Shown in pieces: positions 35,225 to 48,607 of a stretch of 64,000 bases of DNA (position 1 is the first letter of the stretch; each line of letters begins with the position of its first letter). The position numbers and the translations under genes were made by a program. The stretch is from Melampsora larici-populina 98AG31 (taxonomy: Eukaryota; Basidiomycota; Pucciniomycetes; Pucciniales; Melampsoraceae). The stretch spans positions 28,593-92,592 of the forward strand of contig NW_006768874.1 in NCBI RefSeq assembly GCF_000204055.1. The letters run 5' to 3'. Under the pieces are notes generated by a model. That model was given only the letters and a program-made list of their open reading frames with translations, was not told the origin of the DNA and did not search any database.

Positions 35225-35237
35225 GACCTTGGGAGTC
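35225..35237. repeat. LINE target-site duplication, right copy
   Basis: GACCTTGGGAGTC at the 5' end of the minus-strand element; identical to 29316-29328. Confidence 0.9.
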
Positions 35238-37188
35238 CCTCCCAAGTTGTGACGCAGGGAAGCGACGAGAGGCCCGAGGGGAGGTTTAGGGCGAAAAGGT
35301 TGAAAACTCTCAATACCCTCAAATATTAGCCACATCGCATGACAAGTCTTTGGTTGGTCAGATTATATTGAGATTTGCCCATTTGTGACTATCGAACGAC
35401 ATGATCGACTCTCACCTTTCATCTTATTTTATGGATACCGAGAAACTTGAATAGGAGATCGAACGCCTGGAACCCAGCCTCGTGCCGCGCAAGGCTATGA
35501 GCCATTGATAGAAAATGAACGGCTTTCCGACAAGCCAACGACTACATACCTATGTCCACAGCGCGATGTATGAGCGCTCTGAAGAACTAATGTATCTGAT
35601 CATACCTGGGGCCACTGCCTTAAGGGTAAACAAGCGATTTGTGAGGGTTGCCGGATGATCGATCGTCGAGAGTTTTATTTTACGTTTTTATGCTTGGATG
35701 TAGATTACGAGCTTGAAGGAAGCATACGTATTGCAATAGCTAACTTCTGTTGCACTGCCAAAGCACTGCAGTGGGGTTCATGCTTGAGTTGGAGGTAGCG
35801 AGCACATATTTTGCTCACGCGTTGAAGTAAAAAGATGAAAAGTCAAAATTGGCCAAGTCGGCTCGAAGAAGCGTGCAATTCATAATCACAAATCACTTTA
35901 TAGGAGGGCCACAGAGAAGAGATGTCTTTATGTCATCATTCCCTTTGGAAGACAACATATGACTGGACTATGTAAAGTTGATTACCAAAGTCTTGCTCAT
36001 CTAGGCACTCAATACCGCGACTATCTAGAGCAGCCGAAGAATTATCCAGATCACAATTGATGCGGAAAACGACACGTTACACAGACTCTCTAGAGGGTTC
36101 GATCTTCATGCTTCACTTGTCTGTCTGGAGATTGAAAACAAGAACTTGCAAGGCGTTCTTGAAAACATCATACCTGAGCACTCTGCATTGTCAAAAGCCT
36201 TCGTATGACCTTTGGTTATAAAATCAATCACTAACCCAGACCACATTAAGGTGAGACTAGGTTTGTTCCACGGGAATTCTAGAGGGCTCGATTCCAAAAG
36301 AGCTCTTTGAGCGAAGGTTGATAGCCAAGTGTTATCAATCGTGAACTGAATATTATTCATGTTCAAAACGCCAATATATAAATGATTTGTGTTGAATTTT
36401 CAGGGCCATCAAGTAAGAATGCAGATATCCTTCTCTGGAACGAAATGATTTCTTGATCTGATGATGTAGCAGGAATTTCTGGACTACTCCTGTTTTGTTA
36501 CTTGTGGATCCTGAAGTGATTGACGCTCAGAATGCGGGAAAGTCGAGAAGGTCTAACCCACATGATGAATACAGTCGCCACATATCAATACTCGTGGAAT
36601 GCATATTCATCATAGGCCAATGAATTGTGAATCGCTTCTTCTTTGTCGCGTTCAGATGGAGCTTGATAAAGATAGATGAAATCGTAGTATCGTCAATGCA
36701 GAAATAATGAGCACTCAATATGGGGAAGCAGAAGTGGACTGACAGTCACAATGACCACGTATGTGGTAGTCAAACAATGAAACTTGACTTTGAATCCATC
36801 ATAGACAACACTTAGATGGATCGAGACAAAGTCATTAAATGAGAATGTAAGGTTAACGGGCGCGCGTGAACTGATTCTTAACGACCGCGAAGTAGACAAC
36901 ATGATAAATTCCGTACAGTTTTTGCTTTATTATCTTGAGTACAAAGGGTAAAATGATGTACTAGCATTATTGTAAATGTTCAGTCAACATTAAAAATGCG
37001 ACCAAGGTGATGCTGATCCCAGTCATTATTTAGCTCGTAGTGATTGCATTTCTTACTCAGAGATCTCTTCACAACACACAACAACGATTCCGAACTCCAC
37101 CTTCGATTCCTTCCGCCTCATTTCAAATCCCATCCCTAAATCCCTCTCACAACCTCTTTCTTCACTTCAAGGACTCGTCTTGATCACA
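35238..37188. other. No supported gene
   Basis: Several short minus-strand frames (36106-36366, 36527-36902) show no domain. The last ~150 bp is pyrimidine-rich and is probably the promoter/leader of the gene starting at 37189. Confidence 0.35.
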
Positions 37189-38014
37189 ATGCGTCCTCCT
37201 GCCCTCGATCTCAAGAGTTGTAGAGTCAAGAAAGTGTTCACCAACAATGTAAACACTGACAATCCAGTGAGCACTGGTTTCTTTTTCTCACTTTTTGAAC
37301 CCCTCTAATCGTTTCATCCTTTCCATTTTCACTTTCTGACTCTTATTTCTTTTACCTTTCAAGGGCGCCGCTTCCGGTAGCGAGCGAAGCCCCTTGGAAT
37401 TAGAATTTGGTGGTCTCTCCCCAGCTAGACTATCCATCTTTAACCTTGAGGAACCTTTCCCATCCCCAACTCTCGAACGTCCCCTTCGTATCAGAAGAAG
37501 ATCCACATCTTCAAGCGTTCTTTCCGGCGTATCTGGTGACAATTCTATGGTATGTACTGTTAACCCATTCACTTATCTGGATCAATCTTCTTTTCTCTTG
37601 TTGACATATCCTTTTCCAATCTTCTCTTTCTCTTCCTTTACATCTTCCCACTTTGAATTGTTCAAGACTTCCAACCCCTCTCACATTGCACCAAGACCTC
37701 GTTTCATCTACTCCGGCCCACCTTTGCTCATGAACCCCGATGGTAGTGTCAAATCCCCTCATCGAACACCGAACCTTATCATCAAGAGCACTATCAAGAA
37801 AGTTTGCCCCCGCAAAACTTTCTTGAAACCATTGGTATGTGTTCCCAAATTCCAATTATCAATCTTCTTTCATTCGATTATCAATCTTCTTGCGTTAGTT
37901 ACTTATTTCTCCTGTACCACTTTTCCCTTTCGATTTATATCACAGAGCGAACTGTTATCTGCGCAGCGCTACAGAGTGCTCTACACCATTGTTGAGGAGC
38001 CCGAGGAAGAATGA
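37189..38014 (+). CDS. Small basic protein of unknown function
   Basis: Four exons, 37189..37266, 37364..37549, 37667..37834 and 37946..38014, join in phase 0 with introns of 97, 117 and 111 bp and good GT-AG sites, giving 166 residues. The start ATG follows a long pyrimidine-rich leader. The protein is Ser/Pro/Arg-rich, with short ordered-looking pieces (LELEFGGLSPARLSIFNLEE; PRPRFIYSGPPLLMNPDGS; a Lys-rich IIKSTIKKVCPRKTFLK) and an acidic end (VEEPEEE). No signal peptide or membrane segment is present. I do not recognise the family. Clean phasing of all exons and lack of stops argue for a real host gene. Confidence 0.65.
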
Positions 38015-38277
38015 AGGGATGAATCTAAAGGCAAGAGAATGTTTGGGCGCAAGGTAAGATATCAGTATACTTTATTTTTCTGAAATCTTTTTCAATCATT
38101 TACAAAGGACAGAGACTGACTACATCTTTTTTTCTGAAATTTTCTCTCGGTCCATCCATTCAACCCATAGTGCTCATTCTTCTGAATATGCCAAATATCT
38201 TGATGAATCCTTTATGTGATGGAATACTTGATAGATATGTCATGTAATGGTGGTTTCATATATTTATTAAAATTAGG

Positions 38278-38325
38278 ATTGGGAATTGGAATTAGGATTG
38301 GGATTTATTAAAATTAGGAATTGGA
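38278..38325. repeat. GGAATTAGGATTG-type short repeats
   Basis: AATTAGGATTGGGA/TTGGAATTAGGATTGGGA units recur just downstream of the small gene. Confidence 0.5.
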
Positions 38326-38369
38326 AATGGAATTTATTTTATTGTCATTGTGTTAAGCTTATCGCTCAT

Positions 38370-38477
38370 ATTTTGAGGATCGTCACAAAATTCTCTATCT
38401 CATCTTGCGGGACTTGTGCTATGATTTTGAGGATCGTCACAAAATTCTCTATCTCATCTTGCGGGACTTGTGCTATG
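38370..38477. repeat. 54-bp exact tandem duplication
   Basis: The unit beginning ATTTTGAGGATCGTCAC at 38370 is repeated at 38424 with no difference seen over 54 bp. Confidence 0.9.
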
Positions 38478-38521
38478 ATGTTGCTGCCCACTCACAAACC
38501 TACTTGACTTCAGTGCGGGTT

Positions 38522-38627
38522 TCAACCCATTCCCTTTAATTTGCCCATATCAAAAAGTTACATATGCTGAGGTGTCAACCCATTCCCTTTAATTTGCCCA
38601 TATCAAAAAGTTACATATGCTGAGGTG
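38522..38627. repeat. 53-bp exact tandem duplication
   Basis: The unit beginning TCAACCCATTCCC at 38522 is repeated at 38575 without visible change. It lies only 44 bp after the previous, unrelated duplication. Confidence 0.9.
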
Positions 38628-38986
38628 TCTTTATACATATCAATGTGGCTTCTAGTGCCACATCCAAGTATTGTGTCAACCCAAAATTCCTCGTTCAGAT
38701 TACATGTCCCTCTTCTCATATGGTGTCATGGCCCTCGAAGTCTTTGCTTCAAAGACCTTTGTCACAATGAGAGTAATTTCAACTCACTCAACAGAAATCA
38801 AAAGTTTCCCTCTAGCTTTTGGCTTCCGGCACTAGGCTCCTTGATAATCACGTAAAGAGACGATTTGGACCAAAGGTAAGCTATTGGTCTACTTCAACGC
38901 GCTGTAGTCCCTTAGGATCACTTCACCAGTCAGTGCATAAAATGACTAAATGATGTCCCCCAAAATTGTACCCTGTTTCCTTTCTC

Positions 38987-39223
38987 ATGCTCTCACAAGA
39001 TAACGAGAACCTCGAAACACTCACAAGGTTCAATCTCAACCCGCACTTCAAGTTTCGTGGATTTATGGTGACTGATGGTGAAGGTGTTGCAGGAACTCTG
39101 AAGCTTTGGATTGGAAATGAAGATAAGCCTGAGATTATGTTTGAAGAAGTAGAGGAATTTCATGAAAGTGATTGTAATCACTCTTCTGAATATACCGAAC
39201 CTCTTTTTGACCGATTTGTTTGA
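38987..39223 (+). CDS. Possible small gene or last exon, unknown
   Basis: An ATG-started frame of 78 codons has an ordered-looking composition (FRGFMVTDGEGVAGTLKLWI, then an acidic EEVEEFHESD). CACAAG just inside could be a splice acceptor, making this a 3' exon. I found no matching upstream exon. Weak call. Confidence 0.25.
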   Translation: MLSQDNENLETLTRFNLNPHFKFRGFMVTDGEGVAGTLKLWIGNEDKPEIMFEEVEEFHESDCNHSSEYTEPLFDRFV

Positions 39224-39688
39224 TTTTTTTCCCTTTAACACAGGAACTGAAATTTGTATATATTTCTTAAATGTGTTACGATTGTTACTCATCCCAGGAG
39301 TGTGATGATGACCTAACTTTTTGTAGAACGTAGAATCCGTCTTGAGGAGGTATGAATTCTCTGTTGATGTCCTGCTTATCTCCCATCAACACTTGGTCTC
39401 GTGACTCAATAGTAGTCGGGAAGATTTCCAATGCACAATTCTAGTTGATCTACATATCACTCACTTCAAAACAAAAGATGATGACTTCAATATTGACCCT
39501 TTATCTTCGACTGTGTGGGATCAAGATGCGATTGTGCCAGTGGCTACGAACCCGGCCCGAATGAGAGAGAGTGATACCCGAGAACCGATCGGGTGAACGG
39601 GGTGAATGACATGAGAAGAAGAGTTTCAGTTGAGTGGTGTGACAGTCACAGTCACAGTTGTTGTTGGTTGATAGTCAATTTCTTAAAA

Positions 39689-42453
39689 ATGTCAACTCAA
39701 TCCGATTCCACTTCCACTTCAACTTCAACTTTACCAGATCCAACAACACTAGCAATCTCATTAATCCCATTATTACCTTCAAGTTTAACTTCAACAAACC
39801 AATCTCAAAACAATAAATCAAAACCTATCAATATACCAATCTTAGCAGCTAGTTTATCAACTTTACCTGAAAATGTCATCAATGCTATACATGTCTTAGC
39901 TCAAGAATTAAAGAATTTAAGAGAAGAACAATTAGTATCAGGTATTTAAATCTTTTGACTTTATCAAATCTTAAAATTAGTTTATGGTTTCGTTTTTGAT
40001 TATCTCTGACCGATCCGAAAATGACGCGTTAGATAGTTTTCAATCAAATCATTCTCATAGACAAACAAGTATAACGAAATCAGGTAATAGTGAGGTAACC
40101 GATCAAGATTCTTTGACTCGTGAACAACGTGAAAAGTGGTTGGAAAATCAAAAGGTAAAGTGAATTGAGTTAAACCGATTATGAAAGGAAGAAAAAGGAT
40201 TGTAACTGATTTTGTTTTTGGTTTGATTGGATTGGTAGATCAATCATTTAACAAAATCTATTTCATCACTCACAAATTTACATTCAAGTCTTCAATCACG
40301 ACATCTTGAAACAGTCGATACTTTATCCAATTTACAACAAGTACATGATCGAGAAAAACAACAATTAACAGACGAACGTGATGGAGTTAGAGCGGTCAAT
40401 ACAGTCTTAAGAAGAAAGATATGTAATTTAGAAAAACAATTAGATGCTAGTAAAGAAGTCATGGAAGGTGTTTTAGAGAAAGTTGAAACTGTTAATGGTG
40501 GTGATTGGTCAATCGTGGATCATGGTCGGATTCATGTTCATAGCCCTTTGATGAAAAGTGAGTGACGGTTATTGATCGATTTCTATTTCGGTTGTTCGTC
40601 TGATTCGTTTGGCTACTTTCAATAGGTCATCATCAAGCCATCGAATGTAATCATTCTACTGCATTCTCTTTGTTCGACGAGTCTCATAACCAACCACCTT
40701 CTGTTGCTCTTGATCTCAATGCTAGTGGTCTATCTCATTCAGGTTCCCATATTCATGAAACTTCTGAACATCGAGTGACAGGTCACTTACATCAAAGCAC
40801 ATCATCAGCAGGGAACAACCAGCGATCACTGACTTTAATTGTTGAGTTAACCGAAGAGCTGGAATCTTTAAGAGAAGAAGCTAAAAACGAATTAGAATCT
40901 AAAGATGACGAGATACGTGTTTTGAAACGATTAGTTGGATTTAGGGATCAAGAGATTAAGATTTTGATTACCAGATTAGAAAACTTTATGGGTTTGAACG
41001 GGTTTTACGTTCCGGTTAAGGATGCTCAACCAACTGATGCCTTTATGCAAAAAGATATGTTAGATCTGGTGAGCTATTGAGTCAATTGAGACTTTGGTCA
41101 ACACCCAGGAAGACACTAACTATACCTATTGTATCTTTGAATCATCAGCATGATACACCCAAACAACATCATATACCTACTTTGAAAGGGAAGGAAAAGG
41201 CTCATCTTGATATGGATCGTTCACATTTGAATCCACTGAACGGAGACTATCCTTGGAGCCAAAATCATCAAGACCAGTATGCTGGATCGGTATCCGATGC
41301 CTCAAACCGATCTCGATCTCATCACCTACTACGACCTGGTCCAAATCATCATCATCATCTATCAGGAGATGAATTTGACTCTTTAACATCTTTAGATACT
41401 TGGTTAGTTCAATATCAATACAAAACTCTTTCACATTCAATCTTATCTAATTCTTCTTATGTTTTGATAGTGAAAACGAAGCGCTTTCAAGAGCTTTAGC
41501 TGACTTATCAAATCAAGTTTTGGACTTAAAGTATGCATTGAAAGAAGTTAGTAAGGAGAGAGATACATTAAGAAAACTGAGATCTAAACACAATCGTACT
41601 TCTGAAAGTCCACCTAATGTATGTTCATTTCTTGAAAGTGATTCATATTTCTGTTTTTAGCATGGTATGTAAATGATGTGGTATGATGTATCAATAGGAA
41701 GTTGAAGAGGATTATTCGTCTTTGAAAAAATGTTTGAAAGAATTACAATCTGAACGAAATCGGTAAGTTTGATTACAACCCATCAATGTTTTTTTTCCTT
41801 AATTGAGACTTATATAGTGGGTTTTTTGAGATTTAGATTAAATGAAGATCTAATTCAAATGGAAATCAAGAATTTTGAACTTGAAAAACGAATTACAGAA
41901 CAAGAAGGAGAATTTGAAAGAGTAGCAGAAAGAGTCCAAAATAAATTAGAAGAACAAAGAAGAAAAGTAAGTGAAAGAGAAAAACAATTGATCAATTTTC
42001 ACTACAATATCTTGAAGTAAGACTTTTGAGTCGATTTCTCAGAGTTTCTTCTAACTTGATTTCATTGATTCGTATTTTAGTTGTATGAAGCTAAACATGA
42101 GATTGAAGAATTACAAAACCGATTAGAACAAACAGAAGGAGCTGAAAAGATTTTAAGAAGAGAATTAGAAGAAGAAAAAAGAAGAGGGAATGTCTTGATG
42201 AGTTTGATGAGTAATTCGAATCATCATAAAAAAGAAAAAGAAAGAGAAAAAGAAAGGCAGAAAGAGAGAGGTTCTAGTACTACTAGTTCTTCTAGTAGGA
42301 GAAGTCGATATGAGAAAGCTGTAAGTGATTTTGATTAAATTTTCGGGGGGAGGGATCGAGTTTAGTACTGATTTTGGATTGATGGGTTAATCATAGGTTT
42401 CGAGTAGACCTAGGTCTAGACTTGATTCATTGGACGATGAACCTACTACTTAA
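39689..42453 (+). CDS. Long coiled-coil protein of unknown function
   Basis: Ten exons fit by splice motif and phase: 39689..39941, 40033..40154, 40239..40557, 40626..41068, 41149..41402, 41471..41618, 41698..41762, 41837..41966, 42081..42320 and 42397..42453; about 676 residues. The first junction is the least certain. After a Ser/Thr-rich start come heptad-like helices (residues ~65-85, ~135-225 and ~260-330), then a His/Asn-rich linker including HHHH. A long charged coiled coil follows (ELEKRITEQEGEFERV; RKLYEAKHEIEELQNRLEQ), then a Lys/Glu/Arg block with a Ser-rich, RS-like end. No membrane segment is seen. Structural or scaffold roles (spindle, trafficking) are possible, but nothing fixes one. 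A truncated copy of its 5' end lies at 28.0-28.35 kb. Confidence 0.7.
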
Positions 42454-45400
42454 AATTGATTCTTTGATCTTTGGAAGATATCCTCTTGGTTTGATCTTTA
42501 GTATTTATGTTCTTGTTGTGATTAAAGAATGATGATATTAGCAATGTATAATGTTTTTTTCCCAAGGAATATATATTTATTGGTTATCAATTCATTTTTC
42601 AATGGAAGTTATTGGGATTCAGTTTTTCTTTTGTGGGATTATATATGTTGTTTGATTATTAAATTGATGGAAAGGATTGAAACTTTTTGGAAACTTTTTA
42701 AAAGAAATATTGAAAATTTTGATGAAAGGTTCAAAAATTAAGGTGAGGAGAATTTTGAAGAAACAAAAACAAAAACAAAAACAAGAGCAAAAGCACATTG
42801 AGGTTGGATTTTTTTTCGAAAATCATGGTTAAGGAATGCAAAAGAAGGAGGATTTTTTTCTTCGATGGAAGGAAGCAAGTTTTATTGGAGAGTTTATAAA
42901 TGAGTGAGTCTACTGTCAGTTTCTTCAGAGCCTACACATGTAAAGATAATTTGTTTCAAATGGTTATGAAATTTCTTTTTCTTTTTACTCTTTTGGTTGC
43001 TATTGAATAGACTGACTCTGACAAAAAAATGGGAACATGAAAGTTAAGAGTGCTGGAAGTTGAACTGGTTGGTTGATTGGTTGATCAAGGGTTTGGAGAA
43101 ACAGCGGCTTGGATCTCATTGTAGTCAGGTTTCTTCACTCTTCCCAAAACAAAAATCTAGTGTTACATTAAACTGTAAAGATTTTGTTTATTGTGTATAC
43201 ATACATACATATAGATTGAGGATCTTGTTATTTGGGGCCCATGTTTTGAACTTGTGTTTCATCTCAACCCTAAACATGAGCAATCCTAGTTCAATGATAT
43301 CCTACAGTCTTTCCTTGCACCAAGTTGTTGTAACTTGGCAGTGCATGTCTTGTTGTCAAGATGTAAGCATGTCAATATTGTAGGATTTTTGTACACTACA
43401 GAACAGGCAGACATGCCTGCAACAGGCCACTGGGTTCCTGTCCCATCTGTGTATCGAAATTTTGCAATTAGTCCATGACAATCAATTGGGTTTTCCTGAT
43501 TTTTGACTGTCTTGTTCACTCTCAATAAGGACTTGATCCATCGCAAGTTTATGCTATCTAGTGAACTCTAAGCAATATGGAGTTTACACAGAGTATGTAA
43601 ATCCCATAGTTTTACAAAAACAAATAATCACACTTGTTCTGTTGGACAAAGTACACACTGCTTGTGGTGACCTTGATCAAGTGCACAATATTTGGAAAGA
43701 ATTTCAAACCTGCCTCAAGATGAGTCAAGACATTTTCCACCTTGGCGGGTTCATCTGATATCACCTTCAATTTCCTTTACTCATAAATAGTTAACAAGTA
43801 TTTGGGAAGGGGTTGACAGATTGGATCAGAGTGCGAAACGGGCCAACCTTTAGCTGAGAATGTTTTATTGTGCTTCTTTTTGAAAACTTGGAAAGCCAAG
43901 CTTGAAATTAAGCTTATGGCTCATTCGTGTTCAATTTTATTTCCAAGAAGGTCTTGAGACCTAATTCTGCTTATTCTCAAAATCATCTTGGAATCAATCA
44001 ATCCAAATTTCAAAATACAGTTGGTTTGAAATAAAAAAAAAAATGGTTTCTGCCCCATTGTGGTTTTTTTTTGCAGACAAACTTTTATACAACAACAGTA
44101 TGTGGTAGAATTGTGTTTTGGTCAAGATCAAATTTAGAAGTGATGTTAATGGTCAGTAGTGGTCTTAAAGGTGCATAAGAATCCTTTTTTATTAAATTTT
44201 TAATTATGTGTTAGTTACATAAGTTGATGAGAACAATTAGCAGAAGAGAAAAAGTCAAAAAATCATAAAAATAGCAAGTTAGTAAGAATGAATGAAAGAG
44301 GTATATTGAGAATGTAAGTAATGAAGAAGGACATCTAGTTTATATCAAAAAGAATGGAATCTGTTATGAAAGGGATGAAAGAAGCAGAATAAAATATTAA
44401 GAATTCAAGAAAAAGGCAAAATTATATGTATAAAGGGTTGGAAAATGGTTTTTAGGGCATTGAAAATTGGTGTGAGGGTTCAAGAAGGTTAAGATATTAA
44501 AGAAAATAATTATATCAGTCAGCAACAACTTTAATCATGTGGTTAATAAGAGAGGAGTAAAATAATTCAAGAAAGAAGGAAATTCAAGGATGGTAAACAA
44601 GGGTACTATGGGATTTAATCATATTTTATGCTGTCATTGAGGGATCTATTGGTTTCCAAGAGCTTTATAATGATTTTCAAAGTTTTTCTTATGATTGGCT
44701 TATTATTCAATTATCTTATGAAGAATACAAAATCAATATTAGACGTGAAAAGATGTGAGAAGGTGCAAAAATCATCAAAAATGAAGATTTGCAGCTAATT
44801 ACATATGTCAAAAATTGTCAGATCATGATGGGTGATAGCTCGACCAATGCAGCATATTTAATCTCATAATGAAAAAAATTTAAACCTATAGTAATAGAGG
44901 TGACAAATTTATCAGGAAACAAACAAAATGGTGTGAATTTCGAATTTGGTGCTTACATACACATGTAAAGCAACATTTACATGACAAAAGCTTATTTTCT
45001 CAATCTCTACAACCCAATAACTTATTCATCCCACCTCAGAAATAGGTCATATTGGGGTGATAAATGATCAGTATCACAAGGGCTACCAAATGAGCTATAG
45101 TAATTGAAAATTGAGCAACTTCACAAAAAAATCTGTAGTTCCAAAAATGGTTTTCAGCTATGAGTATTAGGAAAAAATCACCTGTATTCATCATAAGGAG
45201 GGTTTTTTATGGTTTTTTATGGTTTTGAGGTTGTTAATCATTGTTTTGGTGTTATATATTATCAAATCAAGGATTTGGGTGTTGTTGTTCCCTTTTTTCT
45301 TTATCATTTACAACATTATCATTTTTTTATCATCATAAACTTAGTTTGATAGTACCTAATCACTTAAATATGCCCTTTATTATAGCTATAAAGAGAAATT

Positions 45401-48268
45401 TACTTTAGTGTTGTAGTGTTTTGAAATATAAAATCTATTGGTAATAATATCAAAAGGACATTACGCTATGTTTCTTTAGTTATCAGTCTGGAATTCCCTA
45501 AAACTAAATCTGGAATCCCCCCCAAAAGCACTGAAACTTGTAAAAGAGTTTCAGCCTTTTGGCGAGAGGATACCAGGTTTAGCTAGAGCTCAGATCTGAC
45601 TCACTTTCTAAGGTGTAGTCACAAGGATGGCTTGGGGATTTCACTTTTGGCTGGATGAGCCCCTTCTATTTATACTTTTTCACTGCCCCTGTAACCCATT
45701 TCTGCAGCATCCCATACCTTTTTTCTTTGTTTCCCTTTGGTGTGCTTATATGTGCTTATATTCTTGGTCAATTCTGATCAATCACAAACTGAGCTTTTGC
45801 TTTTGAATCCCCAAATTAAGCATCACAAACTATAGTCTTACAAATATTGTGTGACCCATTGTTTCCCTAATGTGCAATCTTGTCTATAACTATGTCTCAT
45901 CTTCCTCTACGTTAATTTGTCCTTTTGTACTATGTTCCCTTTGTATGACATTTCTGTTTATCAAAATTGTATTACATCATCAAGAGTCCTACTTGAGTTG
46001 TGCAATTTGATGCTTTTCCCTACCTGTCTAACAAGAAGTCTAAATTTTCTTTGACACTTGCTGTCATCATATATGCAGGTTATCCATCCTTGACAACCAT
46101 ACTACCTTTCCTCATCCGGGTGTTGAATTTCATGCTAGGACAATGCGACACAACAAAAGCATCTATATTGAAGCTGTGGAATTTCTTTCAAATGCACTCA
46201 TCACAAACTTGATTGATCTTGGAAGCAACCGACTGTTTTTTTGTTTCATTTTCATTTGACTATGGCACTTTTTGATGAAGATATATCAACTTCCTATTCC
46301 ATCCCTTTGTTCTTTGCTTTCTTTACCCGGCAAAAGTAAAGTTTTCTTCCCAATTCCCAAGTTTCATTCTCATCCAGAATTGTGAATCATGAAGTTCATC
46401 TGTTGCCAACATAGTATCCCCCATATAATACAAATTGCCCTTTGAGGTCATTGTTTCTCCCTTCAATTAAACCTTTCAAATTATTTTTTGTGAACACAAT
46501 TTTAAAGATGTTAACCGTTGCGCATTCACCTGAAGTTTTTTCTCACCATCCTGACTCTGTCCTAAAGGAAGACTTGATCCACATTTTTGGCCGTCTTCTG
46601 TCCAAATTCAGCCACTGTAAGCTTTACTTTACCAAATGTCAGTGTGGCACAATGTAGAACTCAGAACCGAATGGCAAATACAACTTTGTCATTGACCCAA
46701 ATTACAACAGGAAGATAGACCAATTCATACAAGCACATGAATTTTCAATCTATGTAGGCATATGTAAGGAAGAAACATGTGTTGATTAAAAGGTGCTTGT
46801 TGCTCATCATACACAATAATTTGTTGAGCTAACGTTGAGTTAGCGTCCAAGATGGAGTCTGTGGCCGCAAGTTTTGCAGGCAATTTGTGAACCCTATTTT
46901 TGTTGTCCCCATGGCGGGCCTGCCCGCGTGAGCTCTAGTAAAACTATAAGTGTTGAGAATTAATCAAAATTGTGCTTTTCATCTTAAAAACTGTGCCTTT
47001 TCTTTGAAAATTAAATCAGTTACTTTTCTCTTTTGGTTCTTATCAGTACTCGATTCAATAGAGTTCCCTTGTCTGATTGTCTTGTTTTAGGAGGGCAGTA
47101 CGTAGACATCCTCCACTGGTCTTTATTTGGTAGATTATCCACTCCACGCTTGGTAGGGATTGGTGTGCCTTTTTGAAAATCACACCAAATCTTGGGAGTT
47201 CTACATCTGTTCACCAATGTTGGAGACTGGAGTCAACCCTGGGCCAGCAACGCAGGTGTTATGTTTTGTGCTGCGCCTGCATTGCGGACCACACCACAAC
47301 ATAGAATCAATTTCTAGGTTGTGGCCTGATCCGCCGTGCAACAAGATCTGTCAAATCAATGTTTTTTTTGGGCCGCAACAACATTTGTTGTGTTGCTGCC
47401 CAAAAATAATTACAATTCAGTGTTTTTTGGTGCTGTTGCGCAAGGGTCAAGGCGCTGGGCAACCTGACCTCACCTTTTATTGTTGTGGTACTTACTGCAA
47501 CACAGCGTCTGATGCTGGTTTTTGTTACGTGTTGCGGAGCAACACATCAAAAAACATGCATGTTGCGGTGTGGTGCGTTGCTGGCACAGGGTTGCTGGAG
47601 TTGTCAACAACTCTGCTGTGGTACATAGCTCCAGCAATCAAATGTAGAATAAACTTTGATGAAAAAACAGCATTTTAGCTCTCATCAAAAATGTTTTGAA
47701 GAAACACGCCCGGTGCACCAAGTGGCACCTAGGCGCGAGAAAATATGGAAAAACGCGCCTCGGCGCGCCCGCAACCTAAAGGGGAGACAGTTTCACACAC
47801 ACATAAAGAAACAATGGAGGTCGCGAAATTTAAAATTACGCACAGCCAATTTTATACGAAAGCTTGACCAAATTTGCATGCAAAACTCAGCAAATTGGCG
47901 GGGAATTTGAGACAAGCTTTCCTGAATTGACTGTATACCTTGGCTAGGCAAGTGCATGTAATATCTCACGGGAAATGCATCCCAAGGGAGTTTTGCAAAA
48001 GAGCTCAAGATTTCAAGGGCCTCAAGAGATCGTTGCAGTCTCCACGGAAGGTCCAAAAAAGTGGATCAACTGCAGTACGGCTCGGCAAGTTTCAAACGTC
48101 CTTGAAAGGGTCCACCGTCCGCTAAGGTTCGCTAGGGCATACTTGAGCCATATTTGGGACGCTGCCGTTTGAAGAAATGTGCGATGCTGACCTCCGCCGT
48201 AACTAATTAATTGCTCGAGGTCGAAATCCGTTTGTCATCCCAAGAGCTGCCAAAGAGCAGACCAGAAG
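42454..48268. other. Gene desert of about 5.8 kb
   Basis: Strongly AT-rich, with many short open frames but no domain, no multi-exon model and no repeated structure I could support. Contents noted: a (CAAAAA)n microsatellite at ~42762-42792, poly-purine stretches at ~44280-44600, and a GC-richer segment from ~46,850 to 48,270 with hairpins. It may be old transposon remains. Confidence 0.4.
47371..47402. repeat. Imperfect hairpin GGGCCGCAACAACA / TGTTGTGTTGCTGCCC
   Basis: A 32-bp inverted repeat with a TTT-centred loop. Further GTTGCGG/GCAACA words occur around it (47,250-47,600), suggesting a small foldback or MITE remnant. Confidence 0.5.
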
Positions 48269-48502
48269 TGTTATGTGTACACGACTGCACCACAGCAGGT
48301 CACGTGATTGTACAGGTGTTGTAGTCATATCTTGTTCTACCCGGGCGGAAGCTTCCTCTCCTCAACCACTGTGGAAGCTGAAGTCCGGGAGTACGAACTA
48401 ACGTAGTTGTCGTCCTATCGATTATAGGTAATGAATACGAACCACTGTGGAAGCTGAAGTCCGGGAGTACGAACTAACGTAGTTGTCGTCCTATCGATTA
48501 TA
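48269..48502 (+). repeat. 5' LTR of the Copia element
   Basis: Begins TGTTATGTGTACACG and ends TCGATTATA. It contains an internal ~78-bp tandem duplication (AACCACTGTGGAAGCTGAAG occurs twice). Confidence 0.95.
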
Positions 48503-48520
48503 GGTTATGAGCTGCGTTAC
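48503..48520 (+). promoter_or_regulatory. Candidate primer-binding site
   Basis: GGTTATGAGCTGCG follows the 5' LTR directly, where the tRNA primer anneals. The tRNA was not identified. Confidence 0.35.
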
Positions 48521-48607
48521 CAACCGTTCGTCTTGAAATCATAGTCGTACGCCGAAGTAATCGCACTCGTAGAGTAAGTCTGAGCCGCCACTCAGCACCG
48601 TTTTCAT

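Noticed and set aside
38370..38627. Regular repeats that could suggest a CRISPR-like array
   Set aside because: Two separate two-copy tandem duplications without spacers, in a eukaryotic genome.
47160..47678. 172-codon frame rich in Cys
   Set aside because: The Cys and Thr content comes from repeated GTTGC/GCAACA words and hairpins; no ATG start context or domain.
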